DNA from: JAVXCQ01 sp036659415
GTDB lineage: Bacteria; Bacillota; Negativicutes; Acidaminococcales; Acidaminococcaceae
Assembly: GCA_036659415.1 (NCBI GenBank)
Contig: JAVXCQ010000001.1
Coordinates: 62,001 to 126,000 of the forward strand
Direction of reading: 5' to 3'
Length of the DNA: 64,000 nt
In this document: positions 1 to 8,809 of the stretch, piece by piece
How positions within the stretch are numbered: the first letter of the stretch is position 1
Layout of the letters: every line of letters begins with the position of its first letter
Position numbers and translations under genes: made by a program
The notes under the pieces: generated by a model
The model's input: the letters and a program-made list of their open reading frames with translations, nothing else
Told to the model about the DNA's origin: nothing
The model's database searches: none

Positions 1-2875
1 GCTCCGCACAAGGCTTAGCATAATAGTACCCCTGCACTGAGTAACAACCAATGGACTTGAGGAAGTCCACCTGTTCCCTGGTTTCTACACCCTCAGCAAT
101 AACATCCAGGCCTAATTTCCTAGCCATTAAGACCACACTGGCAATAATGTTACGACCCTTATCCGTATTGGTTTGATCTTGAAAAAATAAGCGATCCAAT
201 TTCAAAATATCAAAGGGTAATTGCCGCAGAATATTAAGAGAGGAATAGCCACTGCCAAAGTCATCCATGGACAAGGTGACACCCATACGCTTAATAGCAT
301 CTAAAATAGGTAATAAATTGCTGATTTCGTCTAGGGGTAAATTTTCTGTTAATTCCAACTCCAAAAGCTCCGGTGGAACCTGATATTTTTCAATAATCGC
401 ACTATACTCAGCGATAAAACCCGTGTCTAATAAATGGGTTCGGGAAATATTAACAGAAACAGGGACAATGCGTAAACCCTCTCGTTGCCATTGCTGAATA
501 CATTGGCAGGTTTGTTCAAAAACATAACGATCCAACTTTAAGATGAAACCATTACGCTCAAAGGTATCGATAAAAGCATTAGGTGGCATATTGCCGTCCG
601 GTGTTTGCCACCGCACCAAGGCTTCTGCACCAATCAGGGTTTCCGTCAGCGAATTATATTTACCCTGTAAAAAGATCACAAATTCGCCGTTTTGTAAGGC
701 CGCTTCCATGCGATTTTCAATATCATTTTCCCGCAAGATGGCTTCCCGCAAGTGTGCTTCATAAAAAGTTACCCGCTCTGAGCTTTGTTGTTTAGCTGCT
801 TGGTGAGCGAGGACAGCTGATTCCATACCGTCCTCCACGGTAACTTCCTCTCGTGCAAAACGATACACACCAAAGGTCAGGGCAATCGCATAGCTACGAT
901 TGCCGGCACAAATTAGGTCATTAACCGCTGCCTCTAAAGCCAAGAGGCGCTCTTTAATGTGCTCATTGTCCGCATTGTGCAGGAGCAAAATAAACCAGTC
1001 ACTGTTTTCACGTGCAAAAAGCTCATTCTTACCCAGCATTTGAGCAACACCTTGAGCTACCGTACAAAGCAGGCGATCCCCTTCTTTGGAACCAAAACCA
1101 TTATTAATTGCTTTAAAGCGATTAATATCCAATTGCACCACCACATAGTCGCCGCGAGGCAAAAGCTTATTGGCTTCCAATTTGAACTTAGCTAGATTAC
1201 CGGCACCGGTCAGAGCATCATAAAAAGCAATTTTGGTCAATTCTAGCTTTTTTTTGCGATTAGTGTAGACAATCACCGCAAAAAATGCCAGCACAACCAC
1301 CGCCACTATGCTTAAAAATTGATACAAATATTTTTGTGCTAAAATATATAGGCTCAAATGATAGGGAGCCGAAGCAATATTGGAGGTTAAAATTTGATTG
1401 CGTCTTTCATTGCTAATGTGGGTAATGGATTTATTAATAATTGAAAGCAACACCTGCGCCCTTTGCTCGGCAATGCCAAGGTGATAAATCTGTTCCCCAC
1501 TACTATAAGGTAAAAGCTGCATTTCTCGATTGCCCGGTTCTTGGAGTAATTTTTCCAGCATATAGGTATTATCCGCTACATAATGTACGTAGCCCTCACG
1601 CAAGGCTTCAATAGCCTGTTCTGTAGTAGGATAAAACATGATTTTCATAAAAGGATATTCTTTTTGGGTACTGCGATAAATATCCAGATTATTCTCTGCA
1701 ATCCCAATTTTTACATCGTTAGTGGGCAAATTACCTTTATTTAACATTAAAGAAATTGGTACTTTAACATAAGCTTTGGAAAGAGCCAGATTGTACTGCG
1801 TACTATCGCCCAAAGAGCGATTATAGCTAGCAATCAAATCCGCCTTGCCACTTTGTACCAGTGCCAACCGTTCTTGGTAGCTGCTTAAGGGGATAAAAGA
1901 AAATTTGAGTCCGCTGATTTTGCTGATTTCTTGCAAAAGATCAACGGTAATCCCTTTGGCCACTCCCTCTTCCACGTCGTAATATTCAACCGGCTGCCAC
2001 TTAGGGTCAATGGCCACAACTAATTCCGGTTGTTCTTTGATGAATTCCATCTCTTGCCGAGTAAACATGGCCTTAAAGGCCGTGGCTTCGCCATAATATT
2101 TTCTTTGCAGGCTTTGCTGATAATCGGGGTTCTCCACTAACAAGTCTTCAATGGCACTATCTAGTTGTTGCACTAATTGCGTATTATGTTTAGCGGCAAT
2201 AAAATAAAAAGGGCTGGGTGAAAACCTAGCTACTACCCGCACTTGGTCTATGGTGCCTAAACTACCGGTCACCAAGGCCTGAATACGTCCTTCTTTCAAA
2301 GCCCGCACTTGCTCGTTTTCCGAATCAAAATAGACCTTACTCATCTGCAACTGGTGCTTTTGTTCGTAGGCTTCAAACAATTCATTTTGGTAACTACCCT
2401 TAACAAGACCTACCTGCATACCATTAAAGGCTGCATAATCTTCATAGTACACATTTTTTTGGTCATTATCCACACACAGTACCGCATATTCTACCCCTGC
2501 TTCATGTATGGAATAGGCAAAACGTTCTGTGCGCTCGGCGGTTTTATTGGCATTGGATAAGAGGTCTACCTTACCTTGGTCAAGCCACTCCAAACATTCT
2601 TCCCAAGAACCATAGACAAACTTATACTGCCAATTGGTTCGTTCGGCAATGGCACGTAAATATTCAAAGTTATAACTGCTGTAATTATTAAGTTCAGCCG
2701 CAGTAGTACTGTCCCCGGAATAAGCATAGCCTACCTTCACTACCTGGGGCTTGGTTTCGTCCGTAGCCTCGACCAATGGCGAAAAAAAGCTACCTCCTAT
2801 AAGTAGCAGGCACAACAAAAAAGCAGTAAACGTGCTTATTCTTTTTGCTAGGTGCTGCAACATTTTGGGTAGCAT
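1..2875 (-). CDS. Periplasmic-sensing c-di-GMP phosphodiesterase (2x SBP_bac_3, degenerate GGDEF, EAL), 3' end off the window
   Basis: Open from an ATG at 2875 (AGGAG about 6 bases upstream) to the left edge, about 958 residues, lacking only the last few. Order: signal peptide (1-37), two solute-binding (SBP_bac_3, amino-acid-receptor-like) domains (about 43-275 and 280-500), one membrane helix (about 518-540), a GGDEF domain, and an EAL domain from about 715. The GGDEF signature is replaced by ENSDWF near residue 621, so cyclase activity is unlikely. The EAL half keeps EALVRW, NIS, ELTEN, DDFGSG and EGVET, so c-di-GMP hydrolysis should be intact. By inference, ligands bound outside the membrane set c-di-GMP breakdown inside. 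It follows pth by 88 bases and has its own promoter candidate. Confidence 0.9.
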   Translation of the reverse strand, partial: MLPKMLQHLAKRISTFTAFLLCLLLIGGSFFSPLVEATDETKPQVVKVGYAYSGDSTTAAELNNYSSYNFEYLRAIAERTNWQYKFVYGSWEECLEWLDQGKVDLLSNANKTAERTERFAYSIHEAGVEYAVLCVDNDQKNVYYEDYAAFNGMQVGLVKGSYQNELFEAYEQKHQLQMSKVYFDSENEQVRALKEGRIQALVTGSLGTIDQVRVVARFSPSPFYFIAAKHNTQLVQQLDSAIEDLLVENPDYQQSLQRKYYGEATAFKAMFTRQEMEFIKEQPELVVAIDPKWQPVEYYDVEEGVAKGITVDLLQEISKISGLKFSFIPLSSYQERLALVQSGKADLIASYNRSLGDSTQYNLALSKAYVKVPISLMLNKGNLPTNDVKIGIAENNLDIYRSTQKEYPFMKIMFYPTTEQAIEALREGYVHYVADNTYMLEKLLQEPGNREMQLLPYSSGEQIYHLGIAEQRAQVLLSIINKSITHISNERRNQILTSNIASAPYHLSLYILAQKYLYQFLSIVAVVVLAFFAVIVYTNRKKKLELTKIAFYDALTGAGNLAKFKLEANKLLPRGDYVVVQLDINRFKAINNGFGSKEGDRLLCTVAQGVAQMLGKNELFARENSDWFILLLHNADNEHIKERLLALEAAVNDLICAGNRSYAIALTFGVYRFAREEVTVEDGMESAVLAHQAAKQQSSERVTFYEAHLREAILRENDIENRMEAALQNGEFVIFLQGKYNSLTETLIGAEALVRWQTPDGNMPPNAFIDTFERNGFILKLDRYVFEQTCQCIQQWQREGLRIVPVSVNISRTHLLDTGFIAEYSAIIEKYQVPPELLELELTENLPLDEISNLLPILDAIKRMGVTLSMDDFGSGYSSLNILRQLPFDILKLDRLFFQDQTNTDKGRNIIASVVLMARKLGLDVIAEGVETREQVDFLKSIGCYSVQGYYYAKPCAE

Positions 2876-2914
2876 CTTGTACTCCTGTATACACAATTTA
2901 ATTATATCAATTAC

Positions 2915-2944
2915 ACTATACCTTAAATTATCTATCAATGTAAA
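2915..2944 (-). promoter_or_regulatory. Sigma-70-type promoter candidate for the EAL gene
   Basis: On the minus strand TTTACA (2939-2944) and TATAGT (2915-2920) are separated by 18 bases. The predicted start site lies about 30 bases before the SD of the EAL gene. A second overlapping pair (TTGATA, 17 bases, TGTAAT) exists, so the exact start is uncertain. Confidence 0.45.
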
Positions 2945-2963
2945 GTCTTTTGCATTTTTTCTA

Positions 2964-3548
2964 TTAAATTTTCTCAGACTGCACAGCTTTTTGGTTATAG
3001 GTCTGCATGGCAGTTTCCAAATCCTCCTGCAACCACAGCTCGATTGCCGCCATTGCTCGCACAGTGGCCTCAGCAATGGTCGCTGCCTCCGCTACTGAAA
3101 AACGATGTAAAACGTGATTAATGACAGCCTGGTTTTCATGCTCGGGATGCCCAATACCAATTTTAATGCGCGGAAACTCACCGGTACCCAAATGCTCCTG
3201 AATGGATTTAATGCCATTGTGACCTCCGGCAGACCCTTTACGCCGAATCCTTATTTGCCCACAGGGTAAATCCAAGTCATCTTGAATGACTAAAATATCT
3301 GCTGCCGTCAAATGATAAAAATTGGCAAAATACGCCACAGCTCTACCACTTAAATTCATATAAGTCGTTGGTTTCACCAAAATGACCTTTTCCGGCAGGC
3401 GATGCTCTAGGTAAAGAGCGTGTTCCGACTTTTTCCACAAGGTTTCCTGCCAACTTTTACTTAAGGCCTCGACTACCATAAAGCCTATATTATGCCTGGT
3501 ATTTTCATATTCTTTGCCGATATTACCTAGACCAACGATTAATTTCAT
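2964..3548 (-). CDS. pth: Peptidyl-tRNA hydrolase
   Basis: 194 residues, the usual bacterial Pth length. It frees tRNA from peptidyl-tRNAs that drop off the ribosome. The N-terminus MKLIVGLGN..Y..TRHNIGF carries the conserved asparagine and catalytic histidine, and QDDLDLP and GSAGGHNG follow as in the family. The ATG at 3548 was chosen over a longer upstream reading because AGGAG sits 9 bases before it and the longer form would overlap the previous gene. It lies 4 bases after the polysaccharide deacetylase stop, so the two are probably cotranscribed. In other Firmicutes pth also follows prs closely. Confidence 0.96.
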   Translation of the reverse strand: MKLIVGLGNIGKEYENTRHNIGFMVVEALSKSWQETLWKKSEHALYLEHRLPEKVILVKPTTYMNLSGRAVAYFANFYHLTAADILVIQDDLDLPCGQIRIRRKGSAGGHNGIKSIQEHLGTGEFPRIKIGIGHPEHENQAVINHVLHRFSVAEAATIAEATVRAMAAIELWLQEDLETAMQTYNQKAVQSEKI

Positions 3549-3552
3549 GTGT

Positions 3553-4347
3553 TTATACTCCTTTTGCCTGTAACTGCCCCACGGTGACAAAGCTGTAGCC
3601 CTCTGCCCGCAAACGGGCAATAATAAGGGGTAACGCCACTACGGTTTGCTCCCTCGAGCTTATTTTTGCCGGACTGTCCCCATCATGGAGTAAGACAATA
3701 CTGCCCGGTTGCACTTGACTCACAACTCTCTCCACAATGACGTTGGCTCCGGGATTGGTCCAATCCCGGGGAATGACTGACCAGTTGACTACCTGCAAAC
3801 CCAGTTCTTGTGCTGCCTGTAGTACATTGTAATCTTTAAACCCGTGCGGCGGTCGTAACAACGTGGGTTTTTGACCTGTAATCTGCGTCAAAGCGGCTAC
3901 GCCTTGTGCCAGTTCTGCTCGCACTGCTTGGGGCGACAAACGCAGTAAATCCACATGGTGATAAGTGTGGGTACCCACCTGATGCCCGGCTGCCACCATC
4001 TCCCGCACAATTTGCGGATGCAAACTAGCATTTTCACCCACCACAAAAAAAGTTGCCGGCACTTGTTCTTCTTGCAGTACTGCTAGTACCGCTTCGGTAT
4101 AGGGCGGATAGGGGCCGTCATCAAAGGTTAAGGCCACCACTTTGCCCTTAGCTGGTAGCGTCGTCAACACCGGACCATAAAAGCTATTGCCCGGCAAAAC
4201 AGCCAGTAGCAAAAACGTGCCACCCACTAGCATACTAACTACCGCTACTGTTAGCGACCAGCGTCGACTGATTTTGTGGTGATAACCTGCTAAAAGTGCT
4301 AACCAGCAAACTAAGGTTAGGCCACTTAAAAGCCAAATAATTCGCAT
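3553..4347 (-). CDS. Membrane-anchored polysaccharide deacetylase (NodB homology domain)
   Basis: 264 residues. Two N-terminal hydrophobic helices (about 3-22 and 32-52) place the enzyme at the membrane with the catalytic domain outside the cytoplasm. NodB motifs are all visible: TFDDGP (74-79, catalytic Asp and metal Asp), HTYHH (metal histidines), RPPHG, the PRDW segment and LLHDG near the end. Family members remove N-acetyl groups from peptidoglycan or related polysaccharides using a divalent metal; the exact substrate cannot be read from sequence. It lies between prs and pth, behind the prs terminator, and is probably cotranscribed with pth. Confidence 0.88.
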   Translation of the reverse strand: MRIIWLLSGLTLVCWLALLAGYHHKISRRWSLTVAVVSMLVGGTFLLLAVLPGNSFYGPVLTTLPAKGKVVALTFDDGPYPPYTEAVLAVLQEEQVPATFFVVGENASLHPQIVREMVAAGHQVGTHTYHHVDLLRLSPQAVRAELAQGVAALTQITGQKPTLLRPPHGFKDYNVLQAAQELGLQVVNWSVIPRDWTNPGANVIVERVVSQVQPGSIVLLHDGDSPAKISSREQTVVALPLIIARLRAEGYSFVTVGQLQAKGV

Positions 4348-4398
4348 AAATACCGCCTCTTACCTCTCTACTATTGGTTGTAATTATAACATAAACTA

Positions 4399-4430
4399 AA
4401 GCCTCATTCAGCTAAAGTTGAATGAGGCTT
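4399..4430 (-). terminator. Terminator after prs
   Basis: A 12-base perfect inverted repeat (arms 4399-4410 and 4419-4430, arm sequence AAGCCTCATTCA) with an 8-base loop lies just past the prs stop. The U-tract is weak on the minus strand (TTTAGTTTATG). Confidence 0.7.
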
Positions 4431-4437
4431 AATCTTT

Positions 4438-5394
4438 TTAATCTTCAAATAATTGGCTAACCGATAACTCATTAAAAATACGCAAAATGGTTTCTGCCAA
4501 AATTGGTGCTACCGATAAAACTTTAATCTTGGGATGTTTTTTGTTCGGGGGCAAAGGAATGGTGTTAGTAACAATCAGTTCCTTAATGTCAGAAGCCGCA
4601 ATACGGCTAAGCGCAGGATCGGTCAACACTGGATGCGTACAACAAGCATAGACTTCCTTGGCACCAAATTTAATAAGGGCACGAGCACCTTCGGCTAAAG
4701 AACCGGCTGTATCCACCATATCATCTACCATAATAGCGGTCTTACCAGCCACATCGCCAATCAAATTCATCACTTCGGCCACACCTGGTTCCGGACGACG
4801 TTTATCAATAATCGCAATCGGGCAATCTAGTTTATTGGCAATCAGTCTGGCACGGCTTACGCCGCCTAGGTCAGGTGATACTACCACTGGATTAGGCAAA
4901 TTCTTTTCTTTAATATAATCAGCTAAAATTGGTCCCCCAGGCATATGATCCATTGGAATATTAAAAAAGCCTTGAATTTGTGCCGCATGCAAATCAATGG
5001 TTACCACCCGGGTAATTCCTGCTGTGGTTAAAAGATCGGCCATTAATTTAGCTGTAATTGGCTCCCGACCACGTGCTTTACGGTCTTGGCGTGCATAGCC
5101 ATAATAAGGAATCACGGCTGTAACATGCTTCGCTGAAGCACGTCTGAACGCATCCGCCATAATCAAGAGTTCCATGACGTTGTCATTGACGATTGGCCCG
5201 CAAGTTGGTTGCACGATGAAAATATCCTTACCTCGCACACTTTCGTTAATCATAACTTGCACTTCTCCATTGTTGAACCGGTTAATCACCGCATCACCAA
5301 CAGTAGTTCCCAAATAAGCAGCAATTTCCCGTGCTAAATCAGGGTTGGCATTTCCCGCAAAAATTCTTAGGCTTTTAGCGTTGTCTTCCAACAT
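4438..5394 (-). CDS. prs: Ribose-phosphate pyrophosphokinase (PRPP synthetase)
   Basis: 318 residues, typical class I length. It makes PRPP from ribose 5-phosphate and ATP for purine, pyrimidine, His and Trp synthesis. Visible motifs: YYGYARQDRK, the metal-binding DLHAAQIQGFF, SPDLGGVSRAR, and the PRPP-binding loop VDDMVDTAG. The ATG at 5394 has GGAGGT 8 bases upstream; a longer in-frame reading lacks such a site. It directly follows glmU, the order seen in many Firmicutes, and also has its own promoter in the intergenic gap. Confidence 0.97.
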   Translation of the reverse strand: MLEDNAKSLRIFAGNANPDLAREIAAYLGTTVGDAVINRFNNGEVQVMINESVRGKDIFIVQPTCGPIVNDNVMELLIMADAFRRASAKHVTAVIPYYGYARQDRKARGREPITAKLMADLLTTAGITRVVTIDLHAAQIQGFFNIPMDHMPGGPILADYIKEKNLPNPVVVSPDLGGVSRARLIANKLDCPIAIIDKRRPEPGVAEVMNLIGDVAGKTAIMVDDMVDTAGSLAEGARALIKFGAKEVYACCTHPVLTDPALSRIAASDIKELIVTNTIPLPPNKKHPKIKVLSVAPILAETILRIFNELSVSQLFED

Positions 5395-5439
5395 CAAATG
5401 ATACCTCCAATGTTTGCATATCTGCAATTGTTTTCTAAT

Positions 5440-5468
5440 AGTATACAACGACTGTCCAACAGCCGCAA
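5440..5468 (-). promoter_or_regulatory. Internal promoter candidate for prs
   Basis: On the minus strand TTGCGG (5463-5468), a 17-base spacer and TATACT (5440-5445) lie in the 82-base glmU-prs gap, about 45 bases before the prs start codon. It would allow prs to be expressed apart from the upstream operon. Confidence 0.5.
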
Positions 5469-5476
5469 GTCACAAA

Positions 5477-6688
5477 TCAACTATTACGATATTTTTCAGC
5501 CCAATTTTCAATGTTTATTTGTTTGCCTCGGCCTACGGCTAACGCATTAGCTGGCACGGGCTTTGTAATAGTGGACCCTGCTCCTACGTAAGAACCTGCC
5601 CCCACCGTGACTGGCGCCACAAGATTACTGTTACAGCCCACAAAAGCTTCGTCCTCAATAACCGTCCGATATTTTTGCTTGCCATTATAGTTAACCGTAA
5701 TACAGCCACAGCCCATGTTCACCCTTGCACCAATATCGCTGTCCCCAATATAAGTCAAATGCGGCAGCTTGGTGCCTTGACCCACCTGAGAATTTTTAAC
5801 TTCCACAAAGTTACCGATTTTAACCGCATCATGAATCACCGTGTCCGGCCGCAAATGCACATAAGGTCCCGCCGTGACACCCTCACCGATTTGGCAGTCG
5901 TGACCATAAAGAAATTGCAGGTGTGTCGCCGCTCCTACCACCACATTGGTCAGGCGCACATTAGGTCCAATCACAGCCTCACTACCGATTTTAGTCCGTC
6001 CTTCCAGCCAAGTGTAGGGGTACAAAATCGTGTCCTGCCCAATCTCTACGGTACTTTCCACAAAGGTGCTGGCAGGATCCATAATCGTGACCCCACTATC
6101 CATCAAGCGCTCTAGAATACGAGTCCGCATAATGCTTTCCGCTTCTGCTAGCTGCCTGCGGGAATTAATCCCCATAATCATCGCACTATCTGCGGTAACC
6201 ACACCACCGACTAGATGGTGATCGGCATTTAGTTTACCCAAAACATCAGTCAGATAATATTCGCCTTGGGCATTATCACAAGTTAAAGTAGACAGCACTT
6301 CAAACAGCAGTGGTGCTTCNNNNNNNNNNNNNNNNNNNNNNNNNNNNNNNNNNNNNNNNNNNNNNNNNNNNNNNNNNNNNNNNNNNNNNNNNNNNNNNNN
6401 NNNNNNNNNNNNNNNNNNNAAAGCCGTAGCGGCCTGCAGGACAGCGTGTCCTGTACCCAATTGTTCTGCTTGAATGACCAGCTGTGCCCGATCACCCACA
6501 AAAGCGCTGACCTGCTCCGACTCAAAACCCACAATCACAATTTTGCGTTCTGCTCCGGCCTTCTCAGCTGCTTCTAGTACGTGTTCTAGCATCGGTTTAC
6601 CGCCTACTTGGTGTAAAACTTTCGGTAATTTTGAACGCATCCGTGTTCCTTTACCTGCTGCTAAGATTACAGCCACCATTTTTCCCAT
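5477..6688 (-). CDS. glmU: Bifunctional N-acetylglucosamine-1-P uridyltransferase / glucosamine-1-P acetyltransferase (contains assembly gap)
   Basis: Makes UDP-GlcNAc, the precursor of peptidoglycan and LPS. The N-terminus has the uridyltransferase signature LAAGKGTRM; then comes NAQGEYYLTD; the C-terminal half is a left-handed beta-helix of hexapeptide repeats with HLTYIGD and the acetyltransferase region. The start at 6688 has GGAGG 9 bases upstream. The reading frame contains 34 undetermined residues from a 100-N gap; as written it is 403 residues against about 455 for the family, so roughly 50 residues are not represented. The missing part includes the conserved GDxP region of the pyrophosphorylase domain. 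This is an assembly artefact, not a pseudogene. Confidence 0.93.
   Translation of the reverse strand: MGKMVAVILAAGKGTRMRSKLPKVLHQVGGKPMLEHVLEAAEKAGAERKIVIVGFESEQVSAFVGDRAQLVIQAEQLGTGHAVLQAATAXXXXXXXXXXXXXXXXXXXXXXXXXXXXXXXXXXEAPLLFEVLSTLTCDNAQGEYYLTDVLGKLNADHHLVGGVVTADSAMIMGINSRRQLAEAESIMRTRILERLMDSGVTIMDPASTFVESTVEIGQDTILYPYTWLEGRTKIGSEAVIGPNVRLTNVVVGAATHLQFLYGHDCQIGEGVTAGPYVHLRPDTVIHDAVKIGNFVEVKNSQVGQGTKLPHLTYIGDSDIGARVNMGCGCITVNYNGKQKYRTVIEDEAFVGCNSNLVAPVTVGAGSYVGAGSTITKPVPANALAVGRGKQINIENWAEKYRNS
6320..6419. other. Assembly gap (100 N) inside glmU
   Basis: Exactly 100 N, a usual placeholder length for a gap of unknown size. By comparison with E. coli GlmU as remembered, about 84 residues (about 250 bases) lie between the two flanking blocks, so the true gap is probably near 250 bases. 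Confidence 0.99.
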
Positions 6689-6756
6689 TCTCTTTTGCCT
6701 CCCCGCCCTTGGTAATATACAAGCTATTTCTGCCTTATTTCGACAATTGTAAGCTT

Positions 6757-7971
6757 TTAGAGTAATTCCACTCGGTAGCCTGCCCGCCGCAAAGTCGCCA
6801 CAATAAGCTCCGCATGAGCAGCATTACGCGTTTCCAAATCCACTTCCACCATGGTATGCCCAATCGGCAAATTGCGTCCGGCGTGTTCATGATGAATAAA
6901 CACGATGTTAGCACGATGCTCTTTGATGTAACCAATAAATTTTAACAGTTCCCCCGGGCGATCCGTCAAATGCGTGGCCAGTTTAATCCGCCGACCGGAC
7001 TTCACTAGCCCATTTTCAATCAGCCTCGAGAGCATATTGACATCAATATTGCCCCCGGAAACCACTGCCGCCACTTTACCCACATTGGGCAGAGCGCCAT
7101 GCAAAATAGCAGCCAGGCCAATCGCTCCCGCACCTTCGGCAATGAGCTTGGCCCGTTCCATCATTAACAAAATCGTAGCTGCAATATCATCATCTTTCAC
7201 AACAACAATGTCATCAACATATTTTTTAATCAATTGAAAGGTTAACTTGCCTGGGGACTTGACGGCAATACCATCGGCAAGCGTCACAGCCTCCGGAGTT
7301 TCCACCCATTTATCTGCGTGCTGGGACAGATACATGGCCGGCGCACCACTAGCTTGCACACCGTACACTTTAACCTGCGGTGCCAAAGCTTTCACCGCCG
7401 TAGCAATACCGGCCAACAAGCCGCCACCACCAACGGGTACGACAATGGCTTTAATATCCGGACATTGTTCCAAAATTTCTAAACCAATCGTTCCCTGCCC
7501 TGCAATCACCGCCGCATTATCATAGGCATGAATAAAAGTCGCTCCCGTGCTTTGTTGCAAACGTAGCGCTTCGGCATAGGCTTCATCATAGCCGGAACCG
7601 GCTAAAACCACCTCCGCACCATAACCACGCGTAGCTTCTACTTTGGCCAATGGTGCTGCTTCCGGCATCACAATGGTGGCTTTAATGCCGGCATCCCGTG
7701 CTCCCAAAGCCACTCCTTGGGCATGATTGCCCGCCGAGGCAGCAATAACGCCCCGCGCCTGTTGCTCCGGCGTCAGGGTTTGAATACAGTTAGCAGCGCC
7801 CCGCACCTTAAAAGAACCTGTGCGTTGCAAATTTTCCAATTTGAGTAATACTTCCTGACCTGCGAGCACACTAAAAGTATGATTGCTTTCCAGCGGTGTT
7901 TTATGTACTACCTGGATTAAGCGCTCTGCCGCCGCTTCCACGTCCTGTAGGGTTACTGTTGTAAGCTCCAT
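6757..7971 (-). CDS. ilvA: Threonine ammonia-lyase with C-terminal ACT domain
   Basis: 404 residues. PLP enzyme that deaminates L-threonine to 2-oxobutanoate, the first step towards isoleucine or a catabolic step. Lys55 in GSFKVRGA is the expected Schiff-base lysine; SAGNHAQGVA and the glycine loop PVGGGGLLAG bind the cofactor phosphate. Residues after about 330 form an ACT domain (TDRPGELL...), as in the ACT-containing 400-residue subclass. The start at 7971 has only a distant purine-rich site (GAAGGGA, 13 bases away). It lies between purR (30 bases upstream) and glmU (68 bases downstream), an unusual guest inside an otherwise standard housekeeping operon. Confidence 0.92.
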   Translation of the reverse strand: MELTTVTLQDVEAAAERLIQVVHKTPLESNHTFSVLAGQEVLLKLENLQRTGSFKVRGAANCIQTLTPEQQARGVIAASAGNHAQGVALGARDAGIKATIVMPEAAPLAKVEATRGYGAEVVLAGSGYDEAYAEALRLQQSTGATFIHAYDNAAVIAGQGTIGLEILEQCPDIKAIVVPVGGGGLLAGIATAVKALAPQVKVYGVQASGAPAMYLSQHADKWVETPEAVTLADGIAVKSPGKLTFQLIKKYVDDIVVVKDDDIAATILLMMERAKLIAEGAGAIGLAAILHGALPNVGKVAAVVSGGNIDVNMLSRLIENGLVKSGRRIKLATHLTDRPGELLKFIGYIKEHRANIVFIHHEHAGRNLPIGHTMVEVDLETRNAAHAELIVATLRRAGYRVELL

Positions 7972-8001
7972 GAAAGTTATTCAATCCCTTCTACAATCCG
8001 G

Positions 8002-8808
8002 TTATAGTGGTTTAATATCCGTTAATTTGCGTTCATCGTCAATACCATCTAACACAAAAAGAGCAAAATAATCCTCTACCATCTTCTTTTCCGGTTCCTT
8101 GGTCGCAATTAAAAAACCAGTGCCTACCACCTCGGCTCCTACTTCCTGTGTTAATTCCTGCATACCCTTGGCCGTCCCCCCAGCCTTCAAAAAGTCATCA
8201 ATAATTAAGACTTTAGCCCCCGGTGGTAAAGCCCGCTTGGGAAGAGACATCGTCTGAATACGTTTGGTCGAGCCACTGACATAATTAATACTCACCGCCG
8301 AGCCCTCGGTAATGCGACTTTCCCGGCGTGCCATAACTAGCGGTACATTGTAAGCCCTAGCTACAAACAAAGCTAGCGGTATACCTTTGGTTTCTACCGT
8401 CATAATATAGTCAGGTGCTAATTGTTGGGTACGTTGCATCATAATTTCACCCAGACGCATAATAATATGGGGCGTAAATAACAAATCGTTCATATATATC
8501 ATGCCCCCGGATAAAATTCTTTCCGGTTCTGCCAATTGCACCGCTAAGGCTTGTAAAAAAGTAGCATCAGCATCCTGGGAATGATAGGAAATAAAGCGCA
8601 CTCCCCCCGCTGCTCCTGCCACTGTTTCAATCACACCTAGGTCATAGGCCGCCAAGCCATTGCGCACCGCTTGCACGTCCTCGCTTAAAGTGGATTTAGC
8701 TATTGCAAATTTTTCACAAAAATAGGCAAACGGAAAGAGCTCATAGGGATGGTCTATTAATTCCTTAGTTAAAGCGACAACTCGCTCCATACGTTTCACT
8801 CTGCTCAT
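8002..8808 (-). CDS. purR: Purine operon repressor PurR (Bacillus type)
   Basis: 268 residues. It has an N-terminal winged-helix DNA-binding part (about 1-75, KSTLSEDVQAVR) followed by a phosphoribosyltransferase-like domain with the PRPP loop IIDDFLKAGGTAKGM. In B. subtilis PRPP binding releases PurR from purine-gene operators; here prs, which makes PRPP, sits three genes downstream. The start codon follows the stop of the upstream nucleotidyltransferase gene by one base, so the genes are translationally coupled. Confidence 0.94.
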   Translation of the reverse strand: MSRVKRMERVVALTKELIDHPYELFPFAYFCEKFAIAKSTLSEDVQAVRNGLAAYDLGVIETVAGAAGGVRFISYHSQDADATFLQALAVQLAEPERILSGGMIYMNDLLFTPHIIMRLGEIMMQRTQQLAPDYIMTVETKGIPLALFVARAYNVPLVMARRESRITEGSAVSINYVSGSTKRIQTMSLPKRALPPGAKVLIIDDFLKAGGTAKGMQELTQEVGAEVVGTGFLIATKEPEKKMVEDYFALFVLDGIDDERKLTDIKPL

Positions 8809-8809
8809 A

